Source: Rhizomys pruinosus | Lineage: Eukaryota; Chordata; Mammalia; Rodentia; Spalacidae | DNA length: 64,000 nt | Reading direction: 5' to 3' | Assembly: GCA_009823505.1 (NCBI GenBank) | Contig: VZQC01007061.1 | Coordinates: 994,723 to 1,058,722, forward strand | Shown here: positions 20,756 through 31,473 of the stretch, piece by piece | How the letters are laid out: each line of letters begins with the position of its first letter | Numbering within the stretch: position 1 is the stretch's first letter | Translations under genes and position numbers: made by a program | The notes under the pieces: model-generated | The model's database searches: none | What the model saw: the letters and a program-made list of their open reading frames with translations, nothing else | Told to the model about the DNA's origin: nothing

Positions 20756-22043
20756 TTATAGAATGCTCTGCTTCTCCCACTGCCATGCATTCTGCCTGTT
20801 GGGGGAGCCCTTGTTGTCTAACTTCAAGCTGCCTGCTGACAAGAAAGCCATCTTCACTCTCAGGCTGGGGGCAGGACAGGGGTCTGAGCCACATCTGTCC
20901 TACTAATGAAGTTGATGACCTCCCTGCCCCTGGCCCTCCCAATCAAGCTACATGCTTTACTGGCCAGAGGAAACTTCCAGTTTACTTATTCCTGCCCCCC
21001 CCTCCTCTCTCCTCTGTATCTTCTTTCCTCCCAGCCCCCGCCCATTCCCATTCCAGTGGGATGTCAGGAACCTCCTGTTCCTGCCTACACCCTCTCCTCG
21101 AACTCCAGGCTGGAGGGGAGAAGGAAGACCAGTTTTTCCAGCCAGCCCTGAGACAGTGGAGCGACCTGCCCGCCCCCAGGGGCTCTTTGGAGCCCAGTGT
21201 GAAGGCAACCCAGGCCTCCTCGGAATGTGGCTGATCAGGCGCAGCCTGCCACTGACTGACTGAGGGAGGTCCAAGGTAGCCAAAGACCAGAGTTTCAGCT
21301 TGATCCCTCATGCCAGGCTTGGTGCACACCAGCCCTACTTGTGCAGTTTCTAGCCTTTCCAAAGGACTTTTCATGCTTGTCCCCCTTTCCTTGAGGTGAT
21401 GGTGGGATTCTTCCACCTCCCACCCATACATCCTTCTCCAACCAGTTCCAGGCAGTCCTTGTCACCTGACATTTGCCCACCTCCATGACGCCCTCTCTAC
21501 TTGAGATTGTGGGGTCATTGTGCTCTCTAGATGTAGGCACCCCATTCTGACACTCTGCCTGTCATGTCCCTCATTCGGGTGGGCCCTGCACAAGGCTTGG
21601 ACACAATATACCCATCAAGTAAGACCTACTTGTTTGGCATGGCTCACCTATACCCAGTGTGTCCCTCCTGGCAGCCAGGACTCAAAGGCATGTGAAGGGC
21701 CTTATAGTCCCTTTGTCCCTTATCTTGGGAGCCACCCCTCTATCAGGCCTCCCAGGCTATCAGAAGGGACTCCCTAACTCCTTTCTCCCTAGGTAAGCCT
21801 TCACCCTGGAACCCTGAGAATCATGTGTTTGCCAGCAGCCATGCCTGGTTCTCTCTGGAGGCTTGGAGTCCCTGCTGGTGAAGTATGGCTCCGTCTGACT
21901 CTTTGGGGCAAGCTGGAGGCCAAGCAGGTGATGCATGAGGAGGAGGCCAGAGGTAAAAGCTAGATTCCCCACCCACTGTTTGTGAGGGTCAGGCCGGCCT
22001 AGTGGGTCTCCAGATGCAGTTGTCTCAGTAGAGTACTATTAAT
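20756..22043. other. Unique sequence, no gene seen
   Basis: 1.3 kb of single-copy GC-rich DNA. Several 80-150 residue frames overlap on both strands without a recognisable domain. A conservation comparison would decide on exons. Confidence 0.55.
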
Positions 22044-22195
22044 ATTAGTGACCATGACACCTGCTATATACTGAGCACATATGTATGCCAGATCCTTTTA
22101 AATGCAGTTTCATTGAAGCCTCACAACAGGTATCATATTGTCCCCATTTTACAGAGAACAAACCAGGCTGTTGGCTCCTAGTTCGAAGAGACACA
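22044..22195 (-). mobile_element. MIR SINE
   Basis: Reverse MIR: TACTGAGCACATATGTATGCCAG, AAGCCTCACAACAGGTATC, CCCCATTTTACAGAGAAC. Confidence 0.85.
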
Positions 22196-22453
22196 CCCAT
22201 AGTCTTTACACTCCAGTGCCTAGTATGGCCTTGAGCAACAGGACTTCAAGGGAGCCGTCATGTATTCAACCTAACATGTGCTGTGTTCAGGGCTCCACTC
22301 TGAGCGCCAAAGATTCCATAATCCAGGGGTGGGGCCAGGCTGTAGGTTGGTTTATCTTGCCTGTTTCTAAGGGTTCAAGAAGGTGGGGATCGTGGCAGGA
22401 GGAAGTTTGAGCAAATTGAAGTGCAGCCCTTGTGGCCCCAGAAGTTCCTCCCT

Positions 22454-22509
22454 GGCTACGGTGCATGTGGGGGACAGGTGTGGCTACGGTGCATGTGGGG
22501 GACAGGTGT
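22454..22509 (+). repeat. Perfect 28-bp tandem duplication
   Basis: Two identical 28-bp units starting GGCTACGGTGCATG. Confidence 0.97.
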
Positions 22510-22792
22510 GAAGTAGGCTGGAGGGGCGAGGGGCCCTGTAGAGACTAGCCCCCAAGTGCCTAGGATCTGGGATTCCCATCTCAGGCCCCGGGGGCGTCTC
22601 TGGTGGGTGGGGCTGCTGTCAGACCTGTGTTGTGATGTTCTGGGCAGGAGGGCGGGTGCAGCACAGGCCCTGACCTGGTTGGGCAGGTTGGCCCACCCTG
22701 AGTGGCACCTGTGACCAGGCGCCAACCCCACCCACAGCCCTTTGAAGTCATCCTGGCTGCACTCAAGGCCAGCCCCTCTTTTGGGTCGCCTC

Positions 22793-22802
22793 CCTAAAAA
22801 GG
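22793..22802. promoter_or_regulatory. CArG box (SRF-type) match
   Basis: CCTAAAAAGG fits CC(A/T)6GG exactly, in unique DNA about 400 bp before the CpG island. Occupancy is unknown. Confidence 0.3.
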
Positions 22803-23189
22803 CTTGGGGTCCTCTCCGAAGAAAGCTGCTTTTGCCTAGGGGCGGTTACAGTGCGGGTAGAACAGGCCTGGACCTGGCTGGAGTGGGGGGCCGTCCCTCC
22901 CCCACATCATAGTCACTTTGGAGCTTGAGGCTGGGGTCTGTGAAGATTGACAGAGGAGCCTGGGGGGTGAGGGGAAGATGAGCGAGGGGGAGGGGCTGAG
23001 GAACCGAGGAACCCAGAGGGCTTAAAGCCCAGGAGAAGGAGAGGCTCACTGGAGTGATGAGTATTTGTAGAGGAGGCTGCTCAGGACCTGATTCTTCCCG
23101 AATTACCCACCCAGCTTGCCATCAGTACACGCAGGTTGAGGGGTTCAGCCCGTCTTCGTCAGCGGCCCCTCTGCAGTTGGATTTGTGTC

Positions 23190-23780
23190 TTAAGTGAGGC
23201 CTCCGAGCCCCATCGCAGCTTCAGGACGAGCCCCAGCACCGCCCCTGGATCTTCGCCCTGCTTCCATGTGCGCAGCGGGTTGGCTTAGCACAAAAGCCAC
23301 CTGACTCCACCCATCCTTCTTGGCACGTGCGGAGTCCCTGTCCCCAACGCAGTTCTGGCCCGACGCCGCGCCCCGCGGGAAGCGACCTCTAATCCCCGGG
23401 GCTCCTCCGAAAACCATTAGTCGGCGGGGCCGCGCCCCATGGGCCCCCACCCGGAGATCCCGGGCGCCCGCTTCCCCGCCGCCCCTCTGTCGCGCTCCGC
23501 CGCAGTCTGATTTCTACCGCGGCTGCCGTCTGCTCGGACCCGGGGCCACCGGGCAGGCTACGTGCCTGCGGGGCCGGAAGCGTCCGGGGATCGGCGGAAG
23601 GAGCCCTCACGTTCACGTTGGCTCTCCGCCACTTCCCGCCCTAGTCTTGCCAGTTTGGAGCTGGGTTCTATGCACCCCCATCTTCCACCTTCCTTGGGGC
23701 GAGGCCGGGGTGGCCAGCCTAGAGGAAATGCGGCGGCGTCCTCTCCTGGGCTAGGGCCGGCCACGCCCTGCCATCCAATC
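23190..23780. promoter_or_regulatory. CpG island (candidate promoter)
   Basis: Dense CpG and high GC, densest at 23,330-23,620 (GCGGGGCCGCGCCCC, GATCCCGGGCGCCCGC), in otherwise CpG-poor DNA. Open frames on both strands through it are composition effects. No start codon or splice donor decides a direction. Confidence 0.65.
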
Positions 23781-24659
23781 TAAGTAGGCGCGGGGGTAGC
23801 CTCCCTCCCCTTCCTCCTTCCTCTAGGCTCGGGTCCTGATCCTGGACACAACCCTTCTCCATCCCAACCCTGGGCCTGCGCCTTCTGCTCTTGTTTTCCT
23901 TCTCCTCTCCCTTCCGTTCCCCTACACCCTCTACTTAAATTCCGCTTCCTGCCTAGTTTCTGCTCACCCAGTAGCCAAGATTGGGGGTCGGGGGTGGGGT
24001 GGGACTCTTGACTTTGAGGACTTGAGGCTGTTTTGCTTAACTGTGAATAGGGCTGTTAGCCCACCTTGCCTCTTTAGGGTATTTGAGCTTGGCCTGGTGA
24101 GGGAGTGGGAATCTCAAAGTGTAGCCAAGGGAAGAGACCCAGCTCTCTCTCCAGACTAGCTTAGTTAGGAACTGTCTGTGGCCCTTGGGCACCTGTGACC
24201 TCCCTGCCTCACAGGTCCCAGAGGACACCAGAAGTAGGTGGTTTACCCCTGGCAGGGAAAGTCCTTAGAGTGAGAATTAGACTTGCAGTAGGGGGTGTGT
24301 GGGGAGGCTCCCCCAGAGCTCTAGCTTGAGAGGACACAGAGGGAGGCTTTCCCAGGAAGGCCTGGCTCATCTTTTCACTTGGCTGTCACCAATAAAACGC
24401 AGTTTTGGGGGTCCCTTCTCAGGCCCAAGGGGCCACCTCATTGATGGCCTACTTATCTCATTCCAGGGATAGATAAGGGCAGTTGCTGAGCAGGCCAGAT
24501 TTCTGGAGAGACATAGCATAGTAAATCATCTTCTAATTGAGATGGATGCCAGACACAACAGACATATCTGTTGCGTAAAACAATGTATAATTTTAGCTGG
24601 ATCTTGCATTTCTCCTTGTGAAATTCCAGTCTTTATCAGTCAAGCCCGTTGGCTTGGGT
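23781..24659. other. Unique sequence, no gene seen
   Basis: Single-copy DNA downstream of the CpG island. 24,470-24,650 is AT-richer and could be conserved non-coding DNA, but this cannot be tested here. Confidence 0.5.
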
Positions 24660-24770
24660 TTAATAATAACAATTTCCATGTACTGTTACTTACCCTGAGC
24701 CCAGAACTGTACAAAGCAGTGTGCAAGAATTAACTAGCTTCCTTTCCACATTTTACCTATTTGTTTCTTC
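24660..24770 (-). mobile_element. MIR SINE
   Basis: AATAATAACAATTTCCATG, AACTGTACAAAGCAGTGTGC and AATTAACT in reverse MIR order. Confidence 0.65.
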
Positions 24771-24787
24771 GGGATTAGTTGAGGACC

Positions 24788-24945
24788 ACCATGCTTGGTG
24801 ATACATACCTGTAATCCTAGCTCTTGGGGGGCAAGAGGATCTTGAAGCTGAGGCCAGACCCTGTCTGATAAGCCAAGGGCTAGGGATGTAGCTCAGTGAT
24901 AGAACACTTGTCTAGCATGTAGAAGGCCCTGAGTTACATCTCATG
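24788..24945 (+). mobile_element. B4-type SINE, B1-like part followed by ID
   Basis: B1-like segment (GATACATACCTGTAATCCTAGC) followed by an ID unit (GGGATGTAGCTCAGTGATAG). Confidence 0.75.
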
Positions 24946-24969
24946 CATTGGAAGGAGAGAGGGGAAATC

Positions 24970-25100
24970 AATTAAAGGAATGTTTATTGAGCATGTACTA
25001 TGGTCAAGGTGTTATATTAGATTCTGGGGCCATAGATCCAGCAGCAACAGTAAAATCAGATGAGCTCTCTGTCTTCTTAGAATGGATATTCTGGTGAGGA
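24970..25100 (+). mobile_element. L2-like ancient repeat
   Basis: TGTTTATTGAGCATGTACTATGG, then GATCCAGCAGCAACAGTAAAA and GAGCTCTCTGTCTTCTTAG, the usual order at the L2 3' end. Confidence 0.6.
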
Positions 25101-25128
25101 GAGAAAAGCAAGTATGAAAGTGGGCATA

Positions 25129-25372
25129 GGGCTGGAGAGATGGCCTAGTGGTTAAGAGCGCCAACCGCTCTTACAGAGGACCCGGGTTCGATCCCCAGTA
25201 TCCACATGGCAGCCGAGAACCGTCTGAAACTCCAATTCCAGGAGAACTCCAGTTCCAGGGGAATCCGAGACCCTCTTCTGACCTCCGGGGCATTGCACGA
25301 CACAGGTGCACAGACCTGCATGCAGACAGTACATTCATACACATACAGAAATAAATAAAAATTAAAAAAAAA
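25129..25372 (+). mobile_element. B2 SINE, young
   Basis: Full forward B2 with two 17-bp units and perfect TSD GAAAGTGGGCATA. Confidence 0.97.
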
Positions 25373-25387
25373 AGAAAGTGGGCATAA

Positions 25388-25494
25388 TCTAGAATGGTGA
25401 CACATACCTATAATCTCAGCACTTGGGAGGCTGAGGCAGAAGAGTTCAAAGTTCAAAGCCATTGTGGACCACACAACAAGACCCTGTCTCAAGA

Positions 25495-25495
<1 letters not shown>
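25388..25495 (+). mobile_element. Old B1-type SINE
   Basis: GGTGACACATACCTATAATCTCAGC to GACCCTGTCTCAAG. Confidence 0.8.

Positions 25496-25538
<43 letters not shown>
25496..25538. repeat. (AT)n microsatellite
   Basis: About 20 AT units between two SINE ends. Confidence 0.97.
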
Positions 25539-25540
25539 TT

Positions 25541-25760
25541 TGTTTTTTTAGACAGGGTCTCATATATCCTAGTCGGGCCTCAAACTTGCTATATATCCAT
25601 GGATGACCTTGAATGAACCTCATGTCTCTAACTCCTGAGTGCTGAGGTTACAGGTGTGAGCCACTGTGCCCAGTTTATACAGTGCTGGGGATTAAATTAA
25701 TGGCCCTTGTGCATGCTATGTAAGCATTTTGCCAACGAAAGAAACCACGTCCCGGCCTCA
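25541..25760 (-). mobile_element. B4 SINE
   Basis: Reverse B1-like part (AGACAGGGTCTCATATATCC) followed by a reverse ID-like part (GTGCTGGGGATTAAATTAATGG). Confidence 0.75.
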
Positions 25761-25764
25761 ACCT

Positions 25765-25916
25765 TTTTTTTTCTTTTGGTCTTTTTGAGACAGGGTCTCC
25801 CTGTAGCTCCTTCTGGAACTCACTATGTAGATCAGGCTGATCTTGAACTCACAAAGATCTACCTGCCTCTGCCTCCCAAGTGCTAGGATTAAAGGCGTGT
25901 GCCACCACGCCCGGCT
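25765..25916 (-). mobile_element. B1 SINE
   Basis: Full reverse B1 ending GCCACCACGCCCGGCT. Confidence 0.95.
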
Positions 25917-26029
25917 CAACTATTTTTTTGTTGTTGTTGTATGGGTGCTTACAGTAAAACAGAAAGAAAAAGCTAGACTTCAATACAAAGCTTTACACTT
26001 GAATTTTAAGGCACTTTCTTACTTGTAGT

Positions 26030-26090
26030 CCTGCCACTTGGCATGGGGAAGGGCATATAGTAATTGCTCAGTAAACGTTTGTGGAATGAA
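26030..26090 (+). mobile_element. MIR SINE tail
   Basis: GGGCATATAGTAATTGCTCAGTAAACG, the MIR 3' core. Confidence 0.7.
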
Positions 26091-26184
26091 TGGCAGAATA
26101 TTAGTTCAGCAGAGAGACTGATTTTCTAGTGCGGTCTACAGTTTCCAAAGGAGATTAAGGTGGCTGCTCTGGGAGGAATCTTTA

Positions 26185-26330
26185 AATAGACCTGAGTTGA
26201 ACTCTCAGTTTCCAGATGAGGAAACTGAGGTGTAGAGTGATGGCAGATGAAGAAAGCTGCTGTGTGGGTGGATGCCAAGCTGTGCCAGCCTCTTTTTGGA
26301 TACTCCCGAGAATTGGAACTGCCAAGGGCT
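26185..26330 (-). mobile_element. MIR-like remnant
   Basis: TTTCCAGATGAGGAAACTGAGG is the diagnostic reverse MIR motif; the rest is worn. 26,331-26,720 is unique. Confidence 0.6.
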
Positions 26331-26720
26331 CACCTCTGAGCAGGAACAAAGCTTCGGATCAGCTGGAAATGGGAACACCAAGGTGTGGGGAAAGCTCTGT
26401 GTACGTGTTTACACTGTGGAAAAACCCGAGATAAACAGGGCCTAGTGGGGAGTCAGGTGTGGAGAAATAAGTCTCAGACAAAGGCCAAATTATCGATGGG
26501 AGAAATGACGGTCAGATTGACCATAAGGAAAGTTACTAGAATTTTCCCCAATATCTCTTACCCAGATTTTCATCCAGATTTCCCCTTCCCTGTTTTCCTA
26601 GTTCAAGCTTCTCAGGGAGAAACTCATGGGTGTGCGAGGGGATTCCCAAAATCATGGTGTATGTTTCTGATATGTGTATGGCACTCAAGGACTTTTTGAG
26701 AAAAAATAATTCAACTAGAA

Positions 26721-26877
26721 CTTTTTTTTTTTTTTTTGTCTTTTTGAGACAGGGTCTCCCTGTAGCCCCAGCTGGCCTGGAACTCACTCTGTAGACCAGG
26801 CTGGCCTTAAACTCACAAATCTGCCTGCCTCTGCCTCCCAAGTGCTAGGATTAAAGGCGTGCGCCACCATGCCCGGC
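26721..26877 (-). mobile_element. B1 SINE
   Basis: Full reverse B1 with TSD TCAACTAGAACT on both sides. Confidence 0.96.
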
Positions 26878-26949
26878 TTCAACTAGAACTGTTTTATAAC
26901 AGTTTCTTTATATTAAAGCACATTTGGAAGCAATGCTACTATATAAACA

Positions 26950-27135
26950 TGGTAGTGTACACCACAGTATATACTAGGAAGTAGAGGCAGGAGGAATAGA
27001 AGTTCAAGGTCAGGCTGGGTATGTTGGCACATCTTTAATCCCAGCACTCTGGAGGCAGAGGCAGGCAGATGTGTCCGAGTTTGAGGCCAGCCTAGTCTTC
27101 ATAGAGAGTCCAGATCAGTCAGTGAGACCCTGTCT
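26950..27135 (+). mobile_element. Two B1 SINEs in tandem
   Basis: A worn copy (26,950-27,005) and a clearer one (27,015-27,135) starting GCTGGGTATGTTGGCACATC. Confidence 0.8.
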
Positions 27136-27139
27136 TATT

Positions 27140-27300
27140 TATTATTTATTTATTTAGGTCTTTTTGAGACAGGGTTTCCCTGTAGTCTCAGCTGTCCTGG
27201 AACTTGCTCTGTAGACCAGTTTTGGCCTTGAATTCACAGTGATCCACCTGCCTCTGCCTCTGGAGTGCTGGGGCTAAAGGAAGCACTACCACGCCCGGCC
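27140..27300 (-). mobile_element. B1 SINE
   Basis: Reverse B1 with (TTTA)n tail ending CACTACCACGCCCGGCC. Confidence 0.92.
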
Positions 27301-27395
27301 TGAAACCCTGTCTTTAAAAAAAAAAAATTCAATTCTCAGCTACTTAGTGAGTTCAAGGCAGACTGGATACATGAGATCCTGTCTCAAAAATAAAT

Positions 27396-27526
27396 GATCC
27401 TAGCACTCGGCAGGCAGAGGCAGGCAGATCTTTGTGAGTTCAAGGCCAGCCCGGTCTACAGAGTGAGTTCCAGGACAGCTGGGGCTACAGGGAGACCCTG
27501 TCTCGAAAAGACCAAAAAAAAAAAAG
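27396..27526 (+). mobile_element. B1 SINE, 5'-truncated
   Basis: Starts at TCCTAGCACTCGGCAGG, ends in poly-A. A worn B1 fragment fills 27,301-27,395. Confidence 0.92.
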
Positions 27527-27643
27527 AATGAGATGGAACAGCAGGTAAAGGTGCCTGCTGCCAAGCCTGATGTCTTGAGTTCAATCCCCCTGTGGAAGGA
27601 GAGAATTGACCCCCTGCAAGTTCTTTTCTGACCTCCACACATG

Positions 27644-27689
<46 letters not shown>

Positions 27690-27748
27690 GAATATGTAGA
27701 TGCAAGCACCTAAACACATAGTTAAAAAATAAAAATTAAAAAAAAAAA
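27527..27748 (+). mobile_element. B3-type SINE with internal (CA)n
   Basis: GGAACAGCAGGTAAAGGTGCCTGC head, CTGACCTCCACACATGC, CA run at 27,649-27,687, A-rich tail. Confidence 0.8.
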
Positions 27749-27749
27749 G

Positions 27750-27991
27750 GAGCTGGAGAGATAGCCTAGGGGTTAAGAGCACCGTCTGCTCTTGCAGAGG
27801 ACCTAGGCTCGATCCCCAGCACCCACATGGTGGTTGAGAACCGTCTTTAACTCCAGTTCCAGGGGAATCCGACGCCCTCTTCAGACCTCCGAGGCATTGC
27901 CCGACACAGGTGCACAAACCTACATGCAGACAGTACATTCATACACATACAAAAATAAATAAAATTAAAAAAAATAAAAATAAAAATAAAA
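27750..27991 (+). mobile_element. B2 SINE, single 17-bp unit
   Basis: Forward B2 with only one AACTCCAGTTCCAGGGG unit and an AAATAAAA-rich tail. Confidence 0.95.
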
Positions 27992-28009
27992 CAAGCCTGA
28001 AATGAAAGC

Positions 28010-28387
28010 TTAAGTGAGCAGGGCATGGGCGCCATCTTCCTTCACCTTTAGCTCATAGACCTGCCCTAGGCTGAACTTTGAGAACTTCTGTTTGCCAATA
28101 GCCCACTGCATTTCATTTTCTGGGGACTCGGGCCATTCCAGGAGGAGGATATTAGAGGTGGAGCCAGGGCCCAGGCAAAGACTCCAGGCACCACCCTTGG
28201 TGTCAAACTGGCAGCGCCCTCCTGGGATGGGAGCAACGGAGGGAGTGCTGGTTTCTAAGTAAAACTGTTTGGAGCTTAGTGCTTCCCGGCGGCTGCGGAA
28301 GAGGATGAGTGTGTGTCCACAGGCTTGGGAGGTGGCAGGTTTCAGCAGGAGGAGGCCTGAGCCGCTGGCGTTGGCTAGCCCTGGCAT
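28010..28387 (-). CDS. Unidentified open frame, possible terminal exon or pseudogene
   Basis: A 125-residue frame on the minus strand in SINE-free DNA. It contains CQFDTKGGAWSLCLGPG, LLLEWPESPENEMQWAIG and QVYELKVKEDG, then a stop just before a B2. Codon use is mammalian-like (many GCC, CTG, AAG, CAG; C/G-biased third positions), unlike SINE frames. A possible acceptor (TCATCCTCTTCCGCAG) sits inside the frame at about 28,300; if used, the coding part would be the last 85-90 residues. I recognise no family, signal peptide or membrane segment. It could be a last exon, a retropseudogene or chance. Confidence 0.35.
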   Translation of the reverse strand: MPGLANASGSGLLLLKPATSQACGHTLILFRSRREALSSKQFYLETSTPSVAPIPGGRCQFDTKGGAWSLCLGPGSTSNILLLEWPESPENEMQWAIGKQKFSKFSLGQVYELKVKEDGAHALLT

Positions 28388-28974
28388 CCAATGCTCCGCC
28401 CAAAGCCGGCTGCAGACTCACTCTGCACGCCACCACTGTGCCACCCTGGAGAGAGGTGGCTGGGTGCCAGAGGGGTGGCAAGAGGGTGCTGAGACAGGGA
28501 GGAGGAGGTCACAGGTTGTGAGCAGGGCAGGGACAGCAGGAGGATCAGTCCTGGAGACAAGATGGCATGGCCAACCCTACCAGGGGACCGGGCAAGCTCT
28601 GTCATCCCTGGGTCTTGTAGAAAGTGGCTCTGATAAACTTAGCTCTGATAAACTCTGAGGACAGAGCTTTCTGATGGCTCCAGGGGGGAGGTCAGAGCTA
28701 TAGGGGGATCAGATTGGAGTGAGAGGGGGGACCCCAGGGCAATGGGGCAGGGTATCACAGCCACGGTATCTGAGAGTACATCCAAAAGGAGGCTCCTGCT
28801 CTGTGTGGTGGGAATGAACAAAACAGCCTTGGTCTGAAAACAGCGAGTTTGCTGGACTCCGAGGAAGCACAAGACCCCTCTCCACGATCTTCACCCAGAC
28901 TCAATCATTTCATCTTCTCAATAAACCCATCTTTTAGGCAAGCACAGAGTCATGGAGTGGGTAAGTCCTTGCTC
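28388..28974. other. Unique sequence, no gene seen
   Basis: Single-copy GC-rich DNA upstream (on the minus strand) of the unidentified frame. If that frame is an exon, partner exons should lie at higher coordinates, but none is evident. Confidence 0.5.
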
Positions 28975-29460
28975 TTGGACTGGCAAGATGCTCAGTGGGT
29001 AAAGTGGTTACTGTACAAACATGAGGACCTGAACCCGGATCTCCACCACCCACTTAAAAGTCAACTGTGCTGGCTGTGGTGGTGCACACCTTTAATCCCA
29101 GCACTCAGGGGGCAGAGGCAAGTGGATCTCTGTGAGTCCAAGGCCAGCCTGGTCTACAGAGTGTGTTCCATGGTCAGCTGGGACTACAGGGAGACTCTGT
29201 CTCAAAAAGACCCCCACAAAAAAAATCCAACTGTGCTTGCCTGTAATCTTAGCAATGGAAAATAGAGACAACTGGATCCTGGACTAGCTGAAATGGCCGG
29301 TTCAAGGTTTAGTGAGAGAACCTGTCTTGGGCTGTCAAGCAGGACAATCTGGGCTTGATCCTCAGAACCCACAGGGTGGAAGAAGACAACCAACCTCTGC
29401 AAGTTATCCTCTGACCTCCACACTCAAACCACAAAATAAACAAATAGAATAAATAAAGTT
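28975..29460 (+). mobile_element. B3/RSINE-type SINE split by a B1
   Basis: Head at 28,975-29,067 (GACTGGCAAGATGCTCAGTGGG), remainder 29,236-29,460 ending with AATAAATAAAG. Confidence 0.7.
29068..29222 (+). mobile_element. B1 SINE
   Basis: Full forward B1; the flanks share CAACTGTGCT as TSD within the host SINE. Confidence 0.93.
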
Positions 29461-29479
29461 GTATTTAAATTTTTAAAAG

Positions 29480-29694
29480 CTATTTATTTTAATTTTTGTG
29501 TATGAGTGTTTTGCCTCAAGGTATGTAAATGTACCTTGTGGGTGTAATGTTGGCAGAGGCCAGAAGAGGGCATCAGATTCCCTGGAACTGGAGTTTCAGA
29601 CAGTTGTTTGCTACCATGTGGGTACTGGGAAGAGAACCCAGGTCTTCTGTAAGAGCAGCCAGTATTCTTAACCACTGAGTTATGTCTCCAACCC
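29480..29694 (-). mobile_element. B2 SINE, older
   Basis: Reverse B2 with single internal unit, ending GTTATGTCTCCAACCC. Confidence 0.9.
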
Positions 29695-29745
29695 TTAATA
29701 AAAATTTTTAATTAAAAAAGAAAGAGAAAACCTGTTTCAAAAAAT

Positions 29746-29886
29746 AAGGTAGTGCATGCTGTTGATCTCAGCATTTGAGAGATAAAGGCAGGTGGATTTC
29801 TGTGAGTTCAAGGCTAGCTTAGTCTGCATTGCTAGCTCCAGGCCAGCCATAGTGAGACCCTGTCTCAAAAAGATAAAAATAAACAA
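29746..29886 (+). mobile_element. Old B1 SINE
   Basis: GGTAGTGCATGCTGTTGATCTCAGC to GACCCTGTCTCAAAAAG. Confidence 0.85.
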
Positions 29887-29891
29887 ACAGC

Positions 29892-30063
29892 TGGGTGTGG
29901 TGGTGCACGCCTTTAATCCTAGCGCTTGGGAGGCAGAGGCAGGCAGATCTTTGTGAGTTCAAGGCCAGCCTGGTCTACAGAGTGTGTTCCAGGACAGCTG
30001 GGGCTACAGGGAGACCCTGTCTTGAAAAGACAGACAAACAAACAAACAAACAAGTAAATAAAT
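29892..30063 (+). mobile_element. B1 SINE
   Basis: Full forward B1 with an (AAAC)n tail. Confidence 0.95.
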
Positions 30064-30074
30064 AAAGTGACGGA

Positions 30075-30268
30075 GTGACAAGATGACTTAGCAGGTAAAA
30101 GCGCTTGCCACACAATCTTGGCAACCTGAGTTTAATTCCTAGAACCCAAGTAAAGAAGGAAGGAGAGAACGGACTCCACAATGTTGTTCTCTGACCATGG
30201 AACAGGCATTGCATCCCATCACACGCATGCACACAATGATAATAATAATAATAATAGTAATAATAATC
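30075..30268 (+). mobile_element. B3-type SINE with (AAT)n tail
   Basis: GACAAGATGACTTAGCAGG head, GTTGTTCTCTGACC, then AAT repeats at 30,236-30,268. Confidence 0.75.
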
Positions 30269-30280
30269 TGCAACAAAAAA

Positions 30281-30343
30281 GTGGTGACTTGCAGAGGAAG
30301 ACACCCACGCTTAATGTCAACTTCTGGCTTCCACATTTGCACG

Positions 30344-30387
<44 letters not shown>
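30281..30387 (+). mobile_element. B3-type 3' fragment with (CA)n
   Basis: CTTCTGGCTTCCACATTTGC followed by a CG/CA alternating run to 30,387, with possible Z-DNA at the GCGCGC start. Confidence 0.65.
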
Positions 30388-30391
<4 letters not shown>

Positions 30392-30512
30392 GGATTAAAC
30401 AAATCTTTACACTACTGGAAAACATTGGCTCCTAATGGTGCCCAAGAATCTGTAGTAAAGACAGACAAAAACACAGAGAGTTCTTCAAGTCCATCCACAC
30501 ATCCAGGTATGC

Positions 30513-30525
30513 GTGTGTGGTGCGT

Positions 30526-30559
<34 letters not shown>
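30513..30559. repeat. (GT)n microsatellite
   Basis: About 20 GT units. 30,388-30,512 is unique. Confidence 0.96.
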
Positions 30560-30561
<2 letters not shown>

Positions 30562-30563
<2 letters not shown>

Positions 30564-30705
30564 CAGGATCTCATATAGTTCGTGCTGGCCTTGAGCTAAC
30601 TTGTCAGGTAGCCAAGAGCCATGGCTGGCATTGGACTTCTGATCCTCCTGCTCCACCTTCCAACAAAGTGCTAGGATTACAGGCCTTTGTCACTTCCATG
30701 CTTAG
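30562..30705 (-). mobile_element. Old B1-type SINE
   Basis: Diverged reverse copy ending GTGCTAGGATTACAGGCC. Confidence 0.75.
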
Positions 30706-30706
30706 C

Positions 30707-30784
30707 TCCTCCCTCCCTCCCTCCCTCCCTCCCTCCCTCCCTCCCTCCCTTCCTCCCTCCCTCCCTCCCTCTCTCCCTCCCTCT
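30707..30784. repeat. (CCCT)n microsatellite
   Basis: About 19 CCCT units between two B1 copies. Confidence 0.97.
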
Positions 30785-30890
30785 CTTCTTTTTTTTTAGA
30801 CAATAGCCAGACTGGTCTTGAGTGTGCAGTCCTCCTGGCTTAGCCTCTTGAGTGCTGGGATTACGAGTCTGCCTGCCACACCCACTCCTT
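30785..30890 (-). mobile_element. Old B1-type SINE
   Basis: Reverse remnant (AGCCAGACTGGTCTTGAG; GTGCTGGGATTACGAG). Confidence 0.72.
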
Positions 30891-30979
30891 CTGGAACAGG
30901 CCATTGTGTGTGTAGCTTCTCTGGGGACTGCTAGAGTTACTGCACAGATTACAAACACTCACAAATAATCATCTGAAGT

Positions 30980-31110
30980 ACATGTCCCACTTTGCAGATG
31001 AGGAAACTGGTATGCAGAGAGATTAGACACTTTATAGATGAGGCGGTGGTTACAGAGCAAGGTTGTGGCAGAACTAGAATTCAAACTCAGGTCACGGTGA
31101 CTCTAGGCCT
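30980..31110 (-). mobile_element. MIR SINE
   Basis: TTTGCAGATGAGGAAACTGG, GCAGAACTAGAATTCAAACTC, the reverse MIR core. Confidence 0.85.
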
Positions 31111-31205
31111 GAGAAAGAGACTTATTACGGAACGTGGGTCCACAAATCAGCTAGCAATTGGGCAGGGAAAGGTAGTAGTAGAAGATGTTTCTAAAAGAAA
31201 CTCAA

Positions 31206-31435
31206 GGCTGGAGAGAGGGAGGGCTCAGTGGTTAAGAGCACTGGCTGCTCTTGCAGAGGATCTGGGATCAGTTCTCAGCATCTGTATGACAGCTAACAAC
31301 CATATGTAACTCAGACTCCAGGAGATCCAACACCCTGTTCTAACCTCCAGGGGGACTGCACAACACAGGTGCACTTACTTATATGTAGGCAATACTCATA
31401 CACATAAAATTTTAAAATAATAAATTAATTAAAAG
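31206..31435 (+). mobile_element. B2 SINE
   Basis: Forward B2 with a GGAGGG insertion in the head and an A-rich tail. Confidence 0.88.
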
Positions 31436-31473
31436 ATCAATCAGTCAAAAAATAAATTAAAAAAAAAACTCAG

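Noticed and set aside
23320..23754. 144-residue plus frame through the CpG island
   Set aside because: CpG-rich DNA is stop-poor; frames are open on both strands and show no domain.
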